From JALHST01 sp038316335 (GTDB lineage Bacteria; Bacteroidota; Bacteroidia; Flavobacteriales; Flavobacteriaceae), in contig JBBQAM010000016.1 in assembly GCA_038316335.1 (NCBI GenBank), positions 7,250-71,249 of the forward strand: a DNA stretch of 64,000 nucleotides. The letters run 5' to 3'. Below, piece by piece: positions 1 to 8,210 of the stretch (positions within the stretch are counted from its first letter, which is position 1; every line of letters begins with the position of its first letter). A program made the position numbers and the translations under genes. The notes beneath the pieces were generated by a model. The model was not told where the DNA came from and made no database searches. It worked only from the letters and a program-made list of their open reading frames with translations.

Positions 1-70
1 AAAGATATGGGGTGTTATAATTTTTCAAAAACTCGGTAAATAGTTCCATTTTTAAATTCAAAAGCGTCAT
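1..70 (-). CDS. possible 5' end of a gene running off the left edge
   Basis: An open frame on the minus strand starts at an ATG at 68-70 (or at the in-frame ATG 47-49) and stays open to base 1. The first residues read roughly MTLLNLKMELFTEFLKNYN. It would be the next gene after the VOC gene on the same strand, about 80 bases downstream. The stretch is too short to recognise a family, there is no clear ribosome binding site, and the reading could be chance. Confidence 0.25.
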   Translation of the reverse strand, partial: MTLLNLKMELFTEFLKNYNTPYL

Positions 71-152
71 TTCAGGCGCACCATCATTAATTAGACCCTA
101 TTTTTAAAAAGGAATTTCGGTTACCATATTTCTTTTTAAATGGGCTGGCTAC

Positions 153-578
153 TTACTTTGCAAACAACTGCTCCATGTCCTTAAAAGCCTTGAATTCAAG
201 GGCGTTGCCGGCGGGGTCCAGAAAGAACATGGTAGCTTGCTCGCCTACTTGCCCCTTAAAACGTATGTAGGGTTCAATGACGAATTTGATTCCTTTTGAT
301 TTCAGTTCCTTAGAAAATGATTCAAAAGTATCCCAGGGGAGTACCACACCATAGTGGGGTACAGGTACATCATGCCCGTCTACGGGATTATGATGTAGGT
401 CTTCACCCGCTGCTTTTGGTTTATAATGAATGACCAATTGGTGCCCAAAAAGATTAAAGTCGACCCAATGATCACTGCTTCGGCCTTCTTCACAATTAAG
501 GACATCGCGATAAAACGTACGGCATTCATTAAGATTATGAACGGGAATCGCGATATGGAAGGGCGTTATAATTTGCAT
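153..578 (-). CDS. VOC (glyoxalase/dioxygenase fold) family protein
   Basis: This 141-residue protein is a single vicinal-oxygen-chelate unit. The N-terminal strand has the usual histidine (H8, in PFHIAI) and the C-terminal strand a glutamate (about E128, in ALEFKAF), matching two of the metal ligands of the fold. The segment DPAGNALEFK is typical of these proteins. The substrate cannot be told from sequence; the family includes glyoxalases, extradiol dioxygenases and antibiotic-binding proteins. The start is the first ATG and gives a full-length domain. It is likely a cytoplasmic stand-alone gene, codirectional with the hydrolase upstream. Confidence 0.85.
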   Translation of the reverse strand: MQIITPFHIAIPVHNLNECRTFYRDVLNCEEGRSSDHWVDFNLFGHQLVIHYKPKAAGEDLHHNPVDGHDVPVPHYGVVLPWDTFESFSKELKSKGIKFVIEPYIRFKGQVGEQATMFFLDPAGNALEFKAFKDMEQLFAK

Positions 579-611
579 CTTGATACTATTTAGAATAAAA
601 ATACACCTTTC

Positions 612-1451
612 CTATGAGTTCAAAAAATCTAAAATTCGGTCATTTACGCCATCCTGATGCATTGAATGGCCCAAGCCCTCGGTAGAGATCAATTGGCTAT
701 TTTTCCAATTTGCATGTACTTTAGCTGAGGCATGGTAAGGGGTAATCGGGTCTATCTTGTCATGCAGCAAAAGACCTTTCTTGGTATTCGTACGTGCAAA
801 TTCGGAAGTCGAAAATTCATGTATGTAAAAACCGAACCGATTATGAATGTACCCATCCAAGCCGTGTAGCACCCGATCATTGAATTTAAGTAGGTCTTGA
901 TAATGACTCATGATCTCATGAAATTCGGAGGGCGATCCTATGGTGACAATCTTTTCTATGGGCGAATCGGGATGTTTATATTGATTATATAAGATAGTCA
1001 TTCCGCCCATCGAATGCCCTATTAGCACGGTCGGACGGTATCGTTCGATTACATGTTGCAGTAGCTCCTCGTATACGGGAGCGGGTAGTGTTTTCCCGGA
1101 AGAATATCCATGTCCTGGGGCATCGAAGGCAATGATGTTGTATCCTTGGTCTTGCAGTTTTTCAATAAGGTTGCGCCATCGAAAGGCATTACTTTCCCAA
1201 CCATGCACGAGTAATACGGTTTCCTTGTTTCCTGGCCAACAATATGTTTGGATATCATGGTGGCTTAATGGTAGAAGTTCGTATTTCGCAAGATTCAAAT
1301 ACGCAACCTGATGTGGCAAGACCTTACCTTTTCGAACTGTGCTAAAAAGCCTGAATGCCTTTTTCGCAGTTAATTTTATCGAGAAAAGGGAAAGAAGGTT
1401 GTAATAGTGCCCATAGAATAAGGGAATTATCTTTTTAAAAGTAGTTTTCAT
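612..1451 (-). CDS. alpha/beta hydrolase
   Basis: This 279-residue protein has the alpha/beta-hydrolase layout. An oxyanion-loop HGW motif lies near residue 83, the nucleophile elbow GHSMGG has Ser at about 147, an acid candidate (about D234) lies in KIDPITP, and the catalytic His is about H262 in GLGHSMH. The lid region is short. There is no clear signal peptide, although the first 30 residues are hydrophobic and basic and may associate with membrane. The substrate is unknown; esterase or lipase-like activity is the usual role. The gene lies 33 bases upstream of the VOC gene on the same strand. Confidence 0.85.
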   Translation of the reverse strand: MKTTFKKIIPLFYGHYYNLLSLFSIKLTAKKAFRLFSTVRKGKVLPHQVAYLNLAKYELLPLSHHDIQTYCWPGNKETVLLVHGWESNAFRWRNLIEKLQDQGYNIIAFDAPGHGYSSGKTLPAPVYEELLQHVIERYRPTVLIGHSMGGMTILYNQYKHPDSPIEKIVTIGSPSEFHEIMSHYQDLLKFNDRVLHGLDGYIHNRFGFYIHEFSTSEFARTNTKKGLLLHDKIDPITPYHASAKVHANWKNSQLISTEGLGHSMHQDGVNDRILDFLNS

Positions 1452-1520
1452 AGCTATTGTTTCGGCAAAGCAGTGGCAAACAATTTGGGTTTTGCATGCC
1501 CAACTTTTTAGAGATCGGGA

Positions 1521-2498
1521 TTACTCTTTTAGTGGTTTTTTCTTGATCATGCCACCTTTGATATCCTTGACTACATTCATTACGACTACGGCCTTTTTAT
1601 CAATTTTATCGATTTCAGTGCTGAGTCTTGCAAGTTCTAATCGCGTAATTACGGTATAAAGAATATCCATGGGCATGCGAACCCCTCCGTGCTTACTGTA
1701 CCCCTGTTTTCCTGAGTATACGGTACAGGCCTTTCCCATGTGCTCTGTCAGCATAATTCGTATTTCTTCATTTTTTTGCGAAATAATCGTTACCCCCATA
1801 TACTCTTCTACACCATCTACTACATAATTTACCGTTTTAGCCGCTACCAAATAGGTGAGGATGGCATATAGGGCGATCTCTAATGAAAGCAGATAGGCTC
1901 CTGCAGAAAATATAACGATGTTTATCAAAAGAAGGATATCACCAACCGTTAAATGCCATAGTCTACTCAAATAGATGGCCAAGACCTCCGTTCCGTCTAT
2001 AACGCCCCCACCTCGCATGGCCATCCCAATACCCAATCCCAGGAAAAATCCACCAAATACGGCAATAAGAAGTTTATCGCTGGTTATGATGGGATAGGGT
2101 ACAAAATGAACTACCAAGGCCAAGGCGACGATTGCGATGATGCTTTTAAAGGCAAATTTATGGCCAATGAACTTTGCCCCCAATAACACAAAAGGTAGAT
2201 TGACAAGCGTCAGTAAGATACCCAAAGAAACATTTGATTTCACTTGAATGAGCAGAGAAACCCCCGTGGCACCCCCATCTATGAATTGGTTTGGGAGTAA
2301 AAAGCCCTTGAGTCCAAAACCTGCCGCAAAGACCCCGATGGCAATAAAAACCATTTCTTTTAAGGCATGCGCAATTTCGACCTGCCCTTCCCGGACCTCC
2401 TTAACGATTTGTCGCTGGGTGGAAACCTTGGAATTCTCCCTTGATTTTATTCTTTTTTTGGCCCTTTGAACCAAAATATATTGTAATAAGGGATTCAT
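1521..2498 (-). CDS. YitT family membrane protein with C-terminal DUF2179
   Basis: This 325-residue membrane protein has a charged N-terminal arm of about 45 residues. About five or six hydrophobic helices follow (residues 50-230), including the signature GFFLGLGIGMAMRGGGVIDGTEVLA, whose glycine-rich DGTE segment is characteristic of YitT/DUF161 proteins. The C-terminal soluble domain (about 235-315, VTIISQKNEEIR onward) matches DUF2179. The transported substrate of the family is not known. The gene is monocistronic by spacing. Confidence 0.85.
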   Translation of the reverse strand: MNPLLQYILVQRAKKRIKSRENSKVSTQRQIVKEVREGQVEIAHALKEMVFIAIGVFAAGFGLKGFLLPNQFIDGGATGVSLLIQVKSNVSLGILLTLVNLPFVLLGAKFIGHKFAFKSIIAIVALALVVHFVPYPIITSDKLLIAVFGGFFLGLGIGMAMRGGGVIDGTEVLAIYLSRLWHLTVGDILLLINIVIFSAGAYLLSLEIALYAILTYLVAAKTVNYVVDGVEEYMGVTIISQKNEEIRIMLTEHMGKACTVYSGKQGYSKHGGVRMPMDILYTVITRLELARLSTEIDKIDKKAVVVMNVVKDIKGGMIKKKPLKE

Positions 2499-2616
2499 AT
2501 ATATTTGCTGTGAAGGGTTTAATTTCGGACTAAGGGAAACAAGATAAAGGCACTGCTACTGCGTAAAGGGATAACTGCAATCATAATTTCCTTAAGGCAG
2601 AGTTACTTTCCCATCC

Positions 2617-3168
2617 CTATTCCCATCCGATCATAAAATATTTGATTTTTGCTTTATCGGGAATTTGGACGGGTTCAATGTTGACACTTGAGGCATACTG
2701 AAGGCTTGCGGGAAGTTCCTTCTTGTCAATGGTAAAATACATGTCATTGTCCTTTAACAAGATGACCACATTGTTCATTGAGGTAATCACTTTGCGAATG
2801 GCATAATTATCCTTGATGTCCTTGAAGGTACTACTTAGGCCAACTCCCTTGTCGGTTTTAAAGCGAGGGTCTTCTATCTTAATGTTTTCGATAGTCGGGA
2901 TACTATCCGAACTTGGTGTCAAGGTCAATAAATGTTTCCCCCCTTTTTCAAAAATCCGCACTTTTTTGGCGTTGTTCGACAAATTATGCACCGTACTATC
3001 CCGAACAATCGAATCATTGGCATAAATAACCTCTAGGTCTCGTGCCAGACTAATTCGATACAGTTCACCAATGCTGTTGTTCGTTATCAAAAAAGTGGTA
3101 TTGATCTCCTTTTTACAGGCAACGATCAAAAGCGTGAGCATTAGGAATTTAATAATTGATTTTCTCAT
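2617..3168 (-). CDS. hypothetical lipoprotein
   Basis: This 183-residue protein has a type II signal peptide with a lipobox ending in IVAC (Cys18), so it is probably a membrane-anchored periplasmic or surface lipoprotein. No catalytic motif is recognised. The start codon lies 6 bases after the stop of the HerA-like ATPase gene, so the two are probably cotranscribed, although a functional link is not obvious. The predicted topology is soluble beta-rich sequence after the lipid anchor. Confidence 0.7.
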   Translation of the reverse strand: MRKSIIKFLMLTLLIVACKKEINTTFLITNNSIGELYRISLARDLEVIYANDSIVRDSTVHNLSNNAKKVRIFEKGGKHLLTLTPSSDSIPTIENIKIEDPRFKTDKGVGLSSTFKDIKDNYAIRKVITSMNNVVILLKDNDMYFTIDKKELPASLQYASSVNIEPVQIPDKAKIKYFMIGWE

Positions 3169-3174
3169 AACTTT

Positions 3175-4677
3175 TTAACGCATTACTTTTTTCAAAACAC
3201 CTAGGACGCCACGAATGAAGGTTGCACTCGTAAGTACCTTGATAACCGGGTTCATTGCGGTACTCCTCCTTGAAACAGATTTTGCCTTAGGCCGTTGTTT
3301 TTCTTCCTGGGCGTGTTGTTGGGCTTTTTCAATCTTACCATTCAACAATTCATAGGCGCTCTCCCTGTCAACAACTTCATTGTATTTTTTGATGATCTTT
3401 GAGTTTCCGATTACCCCCTTCAATTCACTATTGGTCAATATGTCCATTCGGCTCATTGGGGCCCGAAGTAGGGTGGCGGCGAGTGGTGTTGGTCTTCCTT
3501 TTTCATCCAAGGCCGATATCAATGCCTCGCCAATTCCCAAGGAAGTCAATACATCTTCGGTTTTATAATAGGCCGAGTCGGGATAATTCTGGGCGGTCAA
3601 TTTTATGGCCTTTCGATCCTTGGCAGTGAATGCCCGCAGGGCATGTTGTACCTTTAGGCCCAACTGTGCAAGAACGTCATCGGGGATGTCGGTAGGGTTC
3701 TGGGTGGCAAAATAAACGCCGACCCCTTTAGAACGTATCAGCTTTACGATATTTTCTATCTGGTTCAAAAGCGCTTTGGAGGCCTCGTCAAAAATGAGAT
3801 GGGCCTCATCAATAAATAGAACCAGTTTTGGTTTGTCACTATCGCCTTCTTCAGGAAATGTGGAATAGATTTCAGCTAAAAGACTTAACATAAAGGTCGA
3901 GAACAGTTTTGGGCGATCTTGAATATCAGTGAGGCGTATGATACTGATATACCCATTCCCATTGGTATCTAAACGCAAAAGGTCATTTACCTCAAAAGAT
4001 TTTTCCCCGAAAAAAAGTTCGGCGCCTTGTTGCTCTAATTCGATCACCTTTCGCAATATCGTCCCAGTGGAGGTGGTATTTACCCTACCATATTCCTTTG
4101 CAAATTCATCTTTGCCATCCTCGGTAGCATACTGCAATACTTTTTTAAAATCCTTCAGGTCTAGTAAGGGCAATCTATGATCATCGCAATACTTGAAAAT
4201 TACTGCTACTATGCCTTCCTGTGCTTCGGAAAGGTCTAAAATACGGGATAACAAAACTGGACCAAATTCAGATACGGTGGCCCTCATTTTTACACCTTCC
4301 TGTTCTGAGATCGATAAGATTTCCACGGGAAATCCTTTTCCCTGAAAAGAAATACCGATTTTCGCACTCCGTTCATCAATTTTTGGGTGTCCCGGACTGG
4401 GTTGGGCGAGGCCACTTAAATCGCCTTTTAAATCCATCAACAAGACGGGGACGCCTTTTTCAGAAAGGTTTTCCGCCAATACCTGTAGCGTCTTGGTTTT
4501 CCCGGTTCCGGTAGCGCCGGCAATCAACCCATGGCGGTTCATGGTCTTCAACGGAATTTTCACAAAAGCATTGGTTATGGCTTCCCCATTGAGCATAGCA
4601 GCTCCCATAATAATGGCCTCTCCTTTCGAGGCATAGCCTTCCTCGATATATGTATAAAATTCGTCCTTAACGGCCAT
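3175..4677 (-). CDS. HerA-like P-loop ATPase (DUF853 family)
   Basis: This 500-residue cytoplasmic ATPase has a Walker A motif GATGTGKTK near residue 55 and a Walker B motif LVLFIDEAHLIFDEA near residue 285. The usual DUF853 segments follow, including FATQNPTDIPDDVLAQLG and the RAFTAKD region. DUF853 proteins are related to HerA/FtsK-type translocases; the biological role is not settled. The C-terminal 60 residues are basic and low in complexity. The start ATG is preceded by AT-rich sequence without a strong Shine-Dalgarno, which is normal for Bacteroidota. A small lipoprotein gene follows after 6 bases. Confidence 0.88.
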   Translation of the reverse strand: MAVKDEFYTYIEEGYASKGEAIIMGAAMLNGEAITNAFVKIPLKTMNRHGLIAGATGTGKTKTLQVLAENLSEKGVPVLLMDLKGDLSGLAQPSPGHPKIDERSAKIGISFQGKGFPVEILSISEQEGVKMRATVSEFGPVLLSRILDLSEAQEGIVAVIFKYCDDHRLPLLDLKDFKKVLQYATEDGKDEFAKEYGRVNTTSTGTILRKVIELEQQGAELFFGEKSFEVNDLLRLDTNGNGYISIIRLTDIQDRPKLFSTFMLSLLAEIYSTFPEEGDSDKPKLVLFIDEAHLIFDEASKALLNQIENIVKLIRSKGVGVYFATQNPTDIPDDVLAQLGLKVQHALRAFTAKDRKAIKLTAQNYPDSAYYKTEDVLTSLGIGEALISALDEKGRPTPLAATLLRAPMSRMDILTNSELKGVIGNSKIIKKYNEVVDRESAYELLNGKIEKAQQHAQEEKQRPKAKSVSRRSTAMNPVIKVLTSATFIRGVLGVLKKVMR

Positions 4678-4804
4678 GGTATTTAATTTTGATATAAAAA
4701 TAAGGGATTTTTGGGGTTTACGTGTTTCGGAGTCCTTAGTTTATGAAAAAGTTGTGTATGTAGGGCGTAGATTTCAGAAAAAGGTCCCTAAATATTTTGG
4801 GTTT

Positions 4805-4837
4805 TTTGGAATTTCAAAGCTAGGAGACCTATCTTTG
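4805..4837 (+). promoter_or_regulatory. Bacteroidota-type promoter of queE
   Basis: TTTG at 4805-4808 is followed after 21 bases by TATCTTTG at 4830-4837, a full match to the Bacteroidota -33/-7 consensus (TTTG, TAnnTTTG). The queE ATG begins only 4 bases after the -7 element, so the predicted transcription start falls on or next to the start codon. Confidence 0.6.
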
Positions 4838-4841
4838 CCCG

Positions 4842-5474
4842 ATGGTTAATGCAGATGTTCTAGGCTTGGTCGAACAGGGAATACTACTCCCCTTGATGGA
4901 GGAATTTTACACCATTCAGGGTGAGGGCTTCCACAAAGGAACGGCGGCCTACTTTATAAGGGTAGGTGGTTGCGATGTAGGCTGTCACTGGTGTGATGTA
5001 AAGGAAAGCTGGAATGCCGAAACGCATCCACCAACCGATATCAAGCACATCGTAGATAATGCGGCCCGACATTCGAATACGATCGTTGTTACCGGTGGAG
5101 AGCCCCTTACTTGGGATATGGGCCCTTTGACCAACGCCCTTAAATCAAGGAACTTACAAACGCATATCGAAACTTCGGGGGCGTACCCCCTGACCGGCAT
5201 CTGGGATTGGATCTGTCTTTCTCCAAAAAAGAATAAGTTGCCCGAGGGTAAAATATATGAAGAGGCCCATGAACTAAAAATCATCGTTTATAATAAACAT
5301 GATCTTCTGTTTGCCGAGGAGCAGGCCGCCCGGGTCTCGAACAAGTGTATTCTCTATTTGCAACCTGAATGGAGCGTACGTGAAAAAGTTACTCCCATGA
5401 TCGTAGCGTATGTCATGCAACATCCTAAATGGAAGGTATCTCTGCAGACCCACAAATATTTGAACATCCCTTAA
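4842..5474 (+). CDS. queE: 7-carboxy-7-deazaguanine synthase
   Basis: This is a radical SAM enzyme of the queuosine (7-deazapurine) pathway, converting 6-carboxy-tetrahydropterin to 7-carboxy-7-deazaguanine. The 210-residue length fits the family. The cluster-binding motif is C-x3-C-x2-C with C44, C48 and C51 (GGCDVGCHWCDVK), preceded by the QueE signature FYTIQGEGFHKGT. A TGGEP segment follows. No other queuosine gene is in the window. It is transcribed alone, from the promoter just upstream, and its stop codon is followed after 6 bases by a heptamer repeat array. Confidence 0.93.
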   Translation: MVNADVLGLVEQGILLPLMEEFYTIQGEGFHKGTAAYFIRVGGCDVGCHWCDVKESWNAETHPPTDIKHIVDNAARHSNTIVVTGGEPLTWDMGPLTNALKSRNLQTHIETSGAYPLTGIWDWICLSPKKNKLPEGKIYEEAHELKIIVYNKHDLLFAEEQAARVSNKCILYLQPEWSVREKVTPMIVAYVMQHPKWKVSLQTHKYLNIP

Positions 5475-5480
5475 GAGGTG

Positions 5481-5515
5481 CAAGGTTCAAGGATCTAGGT
5501 TCAAGGTTGAAAGGG
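5481..5515 (+). repeat. heptamer array after queE
   Basis: Five consecutive 7-base words (CAAGGTT, CAAGGAT, CTAGGTT, CAAGGTT, GAAAGGG) begin 6 bases after the queE stop codon. Confidence 0.75.
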
Positions 5516-5556
5516 AGGCCTTTGAGGTAAAATCTATCCCTACGAATAGCCGAAGT

Positions 5557-5598
5557 ACTGCCGACTGTTACTCGCATCTGATTACTGTTCACTGATTT
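5557..5598. repeat. heptamer array, ACTG type
   Basis: Six words of 7 bases of the form ACTGnnn/CTGnnnn (ACTGCCG, ACTGTTA, CTCGCAT, CTGATTA, CTGTTCA, CTGATTT) run in sequence, with the word register continuing through the block. It lies in the gap between the convergent queE and metalloprotease genes. Confidence 0.6.
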
Positions 5599-5641
5599 CG
5601 TCACTGTGGGCCCGTCAATCGGGTGGAGCCATCCCCTGAAT

Positions 5642-5699
5642 CGGTGTCCTAAAGAACCAGATCACCGCGTCGCTTCCGCTCCTTGTAATGACGACACCG
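5642..5699 (-). repeat. CGTCATT-type interspersed element between 7-bp inverted arms
   Basis: On the minus strand the core reads CGTCATTACAAGGAGC then GGAAGCGACGCGGTGATCTGG, which resembles the CGTCATTGCGAGGAGCGAAGCGACG repeat seen between genes in many bacterial genomes. It is bounded by CGGTGTC (5642-5648) and GACACCG (5693-5699), perfect inverted arms, and GGTTTTTTT follows on the plus strand. It could double as a terminator for queE. A shortened relative, TGATGACGACAC, occurs near 61685. Confidence 0.6.
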
Positions 5700-5708
5700 G
5701 GTTTTTTT

Positions 5709-5764
5709 CATTGTTCATTGATTATTGTTCACTGTTCACTGATTGCTGACAACTGCCTACTGAA
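5709..5764 (-). repeat. heptamer array ending exactly at a stop codon
   Basis: Eight perfect-length 7-base words (CATTGTT, CATTGAT, TATTGTT, CACTGTT, CACTGAT, TGCTGAC, AACTGCC, TACTGAA on the plus strand) fill 56 bases and end at the stop codon of the minus-strand metalloprotease gene. In the sense of that gene the array is its immediate 3' untranslated sequence. Confidence 0.8.
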
Positions 5765-6616
5765 CTAGCGTCCACCATTGGCCTGCAGGTCTAACACGCA
5801 TTCCGAATCCAGCCCGGGTACCACCGCTCCTTTCGAGGTCTTGGTTTCCAATAATTTAAGTACATCTTTGCCCTGTAACGCGCAGGAAGCATATAGGCCA
5901 CTAGTGCCTTTCGCTGCCAGTTTTTTGCCAGTAAATCCACTAAACTGAAGTTCTGAACGCATCAGACAACCCGCTATACTGCAATGATTTTCAGCATCAG
6001 GGTCTTCATGGGTATTGACCATGGCCGTTCCTAAATTTACCAAACCACATAAGTGCCCGAATTCATGGTTCAAGGTCGCTGTTTCAACATTGGCCACTGT
6101 AATACTCGAACTCTGTCCGGCCAGTTTACGTACCGTAACTTCATGTATGACCATAGAGGTATTTCGATATACAGCGCCTAACGTAACAAGTCCTTGTACT
6201 TCATCATCATCTGTGGAAGGTGCATCGGCAAAGTAGATGTAGAGGCCTAGTGTACTTCCCGAATTATAAACCGTTCGATTCTCCTTTTCAAGATTGGCAA
6301 TATCCTGAAGGGAAAGACTATCCTTATTCGGGGAGGCGAGTTCTAGATATTCAATCTCAATAGCGGTTTTAAAGGTATGCTGTTGCAAATAGGCCTGAAA
6401 ATTGACCATTGCTTCGTCGGTCGGCTTATATCTCGTTACATATGCGATTTGTATTTTTAATTTGTCGTATGTATCGTTTGAAAGTATGTCGTGGGCTGAT
6501 TCCCCGGTACCCAGCAAATTAGCCGACGTATCGATCGGAGGATCCATTGCATCTTTTGAACACCCGATCAATAGGGCGAAAAACAGGGAAATAACTACTA
6601 AGAACTGCTTTTTCAT
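5765..6616 (-). CDS. metzincin-like zinc metalloprotease lipoprotein
   Basis: This 283-residue protein has a lipoprotein signal (lipobox LIGC, Cys19), so it acts outside the cytoplasm. Residues 184-194 read HEFGHLCGLVN, the metzincin zinc motif HExxHxxGxx(H/D) with Asn at the third ligand position. A candidate Met-turn lies in CLMRS after about residue 215. The protein resembles the small 'membrane metalloprotease' family of Flavobacteriia. Four extra cysteines near the active site (GHLC, NHC, AGC, SCAL) may form disulfides. The substrate is unknown. It is monocistronic, with a heptamer array directly after its stop codon. Confidence 0.75.
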   Translation of the reverse strand: MKKQFLVVISLFFALLIGCSKDAMDPPIDTSANLLGTGESAHDILSNDTYDKLKIQIAYVTRYKPTDEAMVNFQAYLQQHTFKTAIEIEYLELASPNKDSLSLQDIANLEKENRTVYNSGSTLGLYIYFADAPSTDDDEVQGLVTLGAVYRNTSMVIHEVTVRKLAGQSSSITVANVETATLNHEFGHLCGLVNLGTAMVNTHEDPDAENHCSIAGCLMRSELQFSGFTGKKLAAKGTSGLYASCALQGKDVLKLLETKTSKGAVVPGLDSECVLDLQANGGR

Positions 6617-6668
6617 TTGAATGTATCTAGTTGATATATGTGTAACGTAAAAAACGGACCTGCTAGTA

Positions 6669-7394
6669 TTAATAGCGCTTCAAGATAGCCAAATAGTCGT
6701 AATGTTCGCCTTCCATGACAAGTTCGCACGAAAGATCGTTGAAGTGGGCCGCACGCTGTAGCGTATTAAAATCAAGATAAAGCCACGAAAATGAAGGGCT
6801 CCTTAGGTTTTTATATTCCAGGGTAAAATCGACTTCCCCGTAATAATTGGTGGTGCCTGGGATCCATCGACCCCCATCCTCATCCTCATCGAACATATAA
6901 ACGATATCACTTGAATCTAATAATATCTGTCCATCGGGTTTCAATAGCGATTTCAAATGACCCAAAAAACGATTCAAGTTTTTTAATTTCCCGGCAATTC
7001 CAATGCCGTTCATTAACAGGAGCAAGGTATCGAAGCGTTCGCCTTTATATTGGGCTATTTCTGTCTGTATCGTATGGTTGATGCCTCGCAATTTGCAGGT
7101 CTTTATTGCTCCGGCAGAGCTATCCAAGGCAGTCACGTCAAATGATTTTGATTGAAGATACAGGCTATGGCTACCGGCACCACATCCAATATCCAAGACA
7201 TTGCCCTTGCAAAGGTCAAGTGCCTTTTGTTCCAAGGGGGGCATGCCGGCATAATCCCTGAATAAATAGGGTAGGGGAATGATATCGTCTTCATCCAACG
7301 AGGAATGGGTGGCGATGTCTTCTGAATACTGTCCTTGTTGATACTCCAGTAAAGCGTTTCCCAATATATCTGTCACGGTAGGTTCGATTAGCAC
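6669..7394 (-). CDS. class I SAM-dependent methyltransferase
   Basis: This 241-residue protein has motif I VLDIGCGAGSHSLYLQ near residues 65-80, an acidic post-I segment (TALDSS), and motif IV-like LLLLMNGIGIAG. The methyl acceptor is unknown. The start is a GTG at 7392-7394. A near-match to the -7 promoter element (CACTTTTG, plus-strand 7397-7404) lies only 2 bases upstream, so a downstream GTG or TTG may be the real start. It is divergent from the YkgJ-type gene. Confidence 0.8.
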   Translation of the reverse strand: MLIEPTVTDILGNALLEYQQGQYSEDIATHSSLDEDDIIPLPYLFRDYAGMPPLEQKALDLCKGNVLDIGCGAGSHSLYLQSKSFDVTALDSSAGAIKTCKLRGINHTIQTEIAQYKGERFDTLLLLMNGIGIAGKLKNLNRFLGHLKSLLKPDGQILLDSSDIVYMFDEDEDGGRWIPGTTNYYGEVDFTLEYKNLRSPSFSWLYLDFNTLQRAAHFNDLSCELVMEGEHYDYLAILKRY

Positions 7395-7444
7395 TGCAAA
7401 AGTGGTATTTTTATCTGCTTTATACCAAGATTACGATATTATTT

Positions 7445-7948
7445 ATGGCGATGGACGAAATTCTAAAACAACTTCCCCAACTGGCACGTGAAAAATTTGA
7501 TGGAAATAGAAAGTTCTTCGCAAAGCTCAAACAAAAACCTCCAAAAGATCTTGATTATCTAATGCAGGAATTGCATGAGGCCGAATTTAATAAGACCGAT
7601 TGCCTTCAATGCGCCAATTGTTGTAAGACCACGGGACCACTCTTTACAAGGTCCGATATCGAGCGTATTGCCAAGCATTTTAAAATCAAGGTACAGCCAT
7701 TCATTGATCGGTACCTGAAAATCGATGAAGACAATGATTATGTACTCCAGCAGGTACCCTGTTCTTTTTTAGGCGCAGATAATCAGTGTACTATCTATGA
7801 CATTCGGCCTAAGGCCTGCCGCGAGTTTCCCCATACAGACCGTAAAAAATTCCAACAAATCGGCCAGCTCACCTTAAAGAATGTCGCCATTTGTCCGGCA
7901 GCATTCAATATCGTTGAAGAAATGAAGAAAAGAGTGAACAATAAGTAG
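7445..7948 (+). CDS. YkgJ-type cysteine cluster protein
   Basis: This 167-residue protein has the CxxxCC-type metal-binding signature: C53, C56, C59 and C60 in CLQCANCC, then CSFL..QCTIYDIRPKACREFPH and a last CPAA. The family (UPF0153/YkgJ) is predicted to bind zinc or an iron-sulfur cluster, with no settled function. Either of two near-adjacent ATGs (7445, 7451) could be the start. Its TAG stop codon is the first part of a heptamer array. Confidence 0.85.
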   Translation: MAMDEILKQLPQLAREKFDGNRKFFAKLKQKPPKDLDYLMQELHEAEFNKTDCLQCANCCKTTGPLFTRSDIERIAKHFKIKVQPFIDRYLKIDEDNDYVLQQVPCSFLGADNQCTIYDIRPKACREFPHTDRKKFQQIGQLTLKNVAICPAAFNIVEEMKKRVNNK

Positions 7949-8009
7949 TGTTCATTAGGCAGTAAGCAGTGGGCAGTAAGCAGTGGTCAGTGAACTGTAA
8001 ACAGGGACA
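7947..8009 (+). repeat. heptamer array overlapping the stop codon of the YkgJ gene
   Basis: Nine 7-base words run in register from the last two bases of the TAG stop: AGTGTTC, ATTAGGC, AGTAAGC, AGTGGGC, AGTAAGC, AGTGGTC, AGTGAAC, TGTAAAC, AGGGACA. The words AGTAAGC/AGTGGGC also follow the partial isomerase gene at the right end of the window, in the same orientation relative to that gene. Confidence 0.8.
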
Positions 8010-8056
8010 GTCCTCCAACCTAGAAGGTTTCAGGGAATAAAAAAATAGAATTTGGT

Positions 8057-8082
8057 CCCGATAACTATCGGGAGTTATCGGG
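8057..8082. repeat. inverted repeat CCCGATAACT..AGTTATCGGG
   Basis: Perfect 10-base arms (8057-8066 and 8073-8082) flank a 6-base loop ATCGGG that can also pair with the first arm, giving two alternative hairpins. A related CGATAGCTATCGGGGG palindrome occurs at 54741-54756. No T-run follows, so it is a weak terminator candidate for the YkgJ gene. Confidence 0.55.
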
Positions 8083-8210
8083 GTGGGATTTGGAATTTAG
8101 CCTTTGGCCGTGGTTATAAAACAACACATAGTTCCAACTTCGTATTTCGGAATTCGTCCTTCGAATTTTATATCTTTATTCTTGGTTGCTATCCATTGTA
8201 ATAATTCGAT

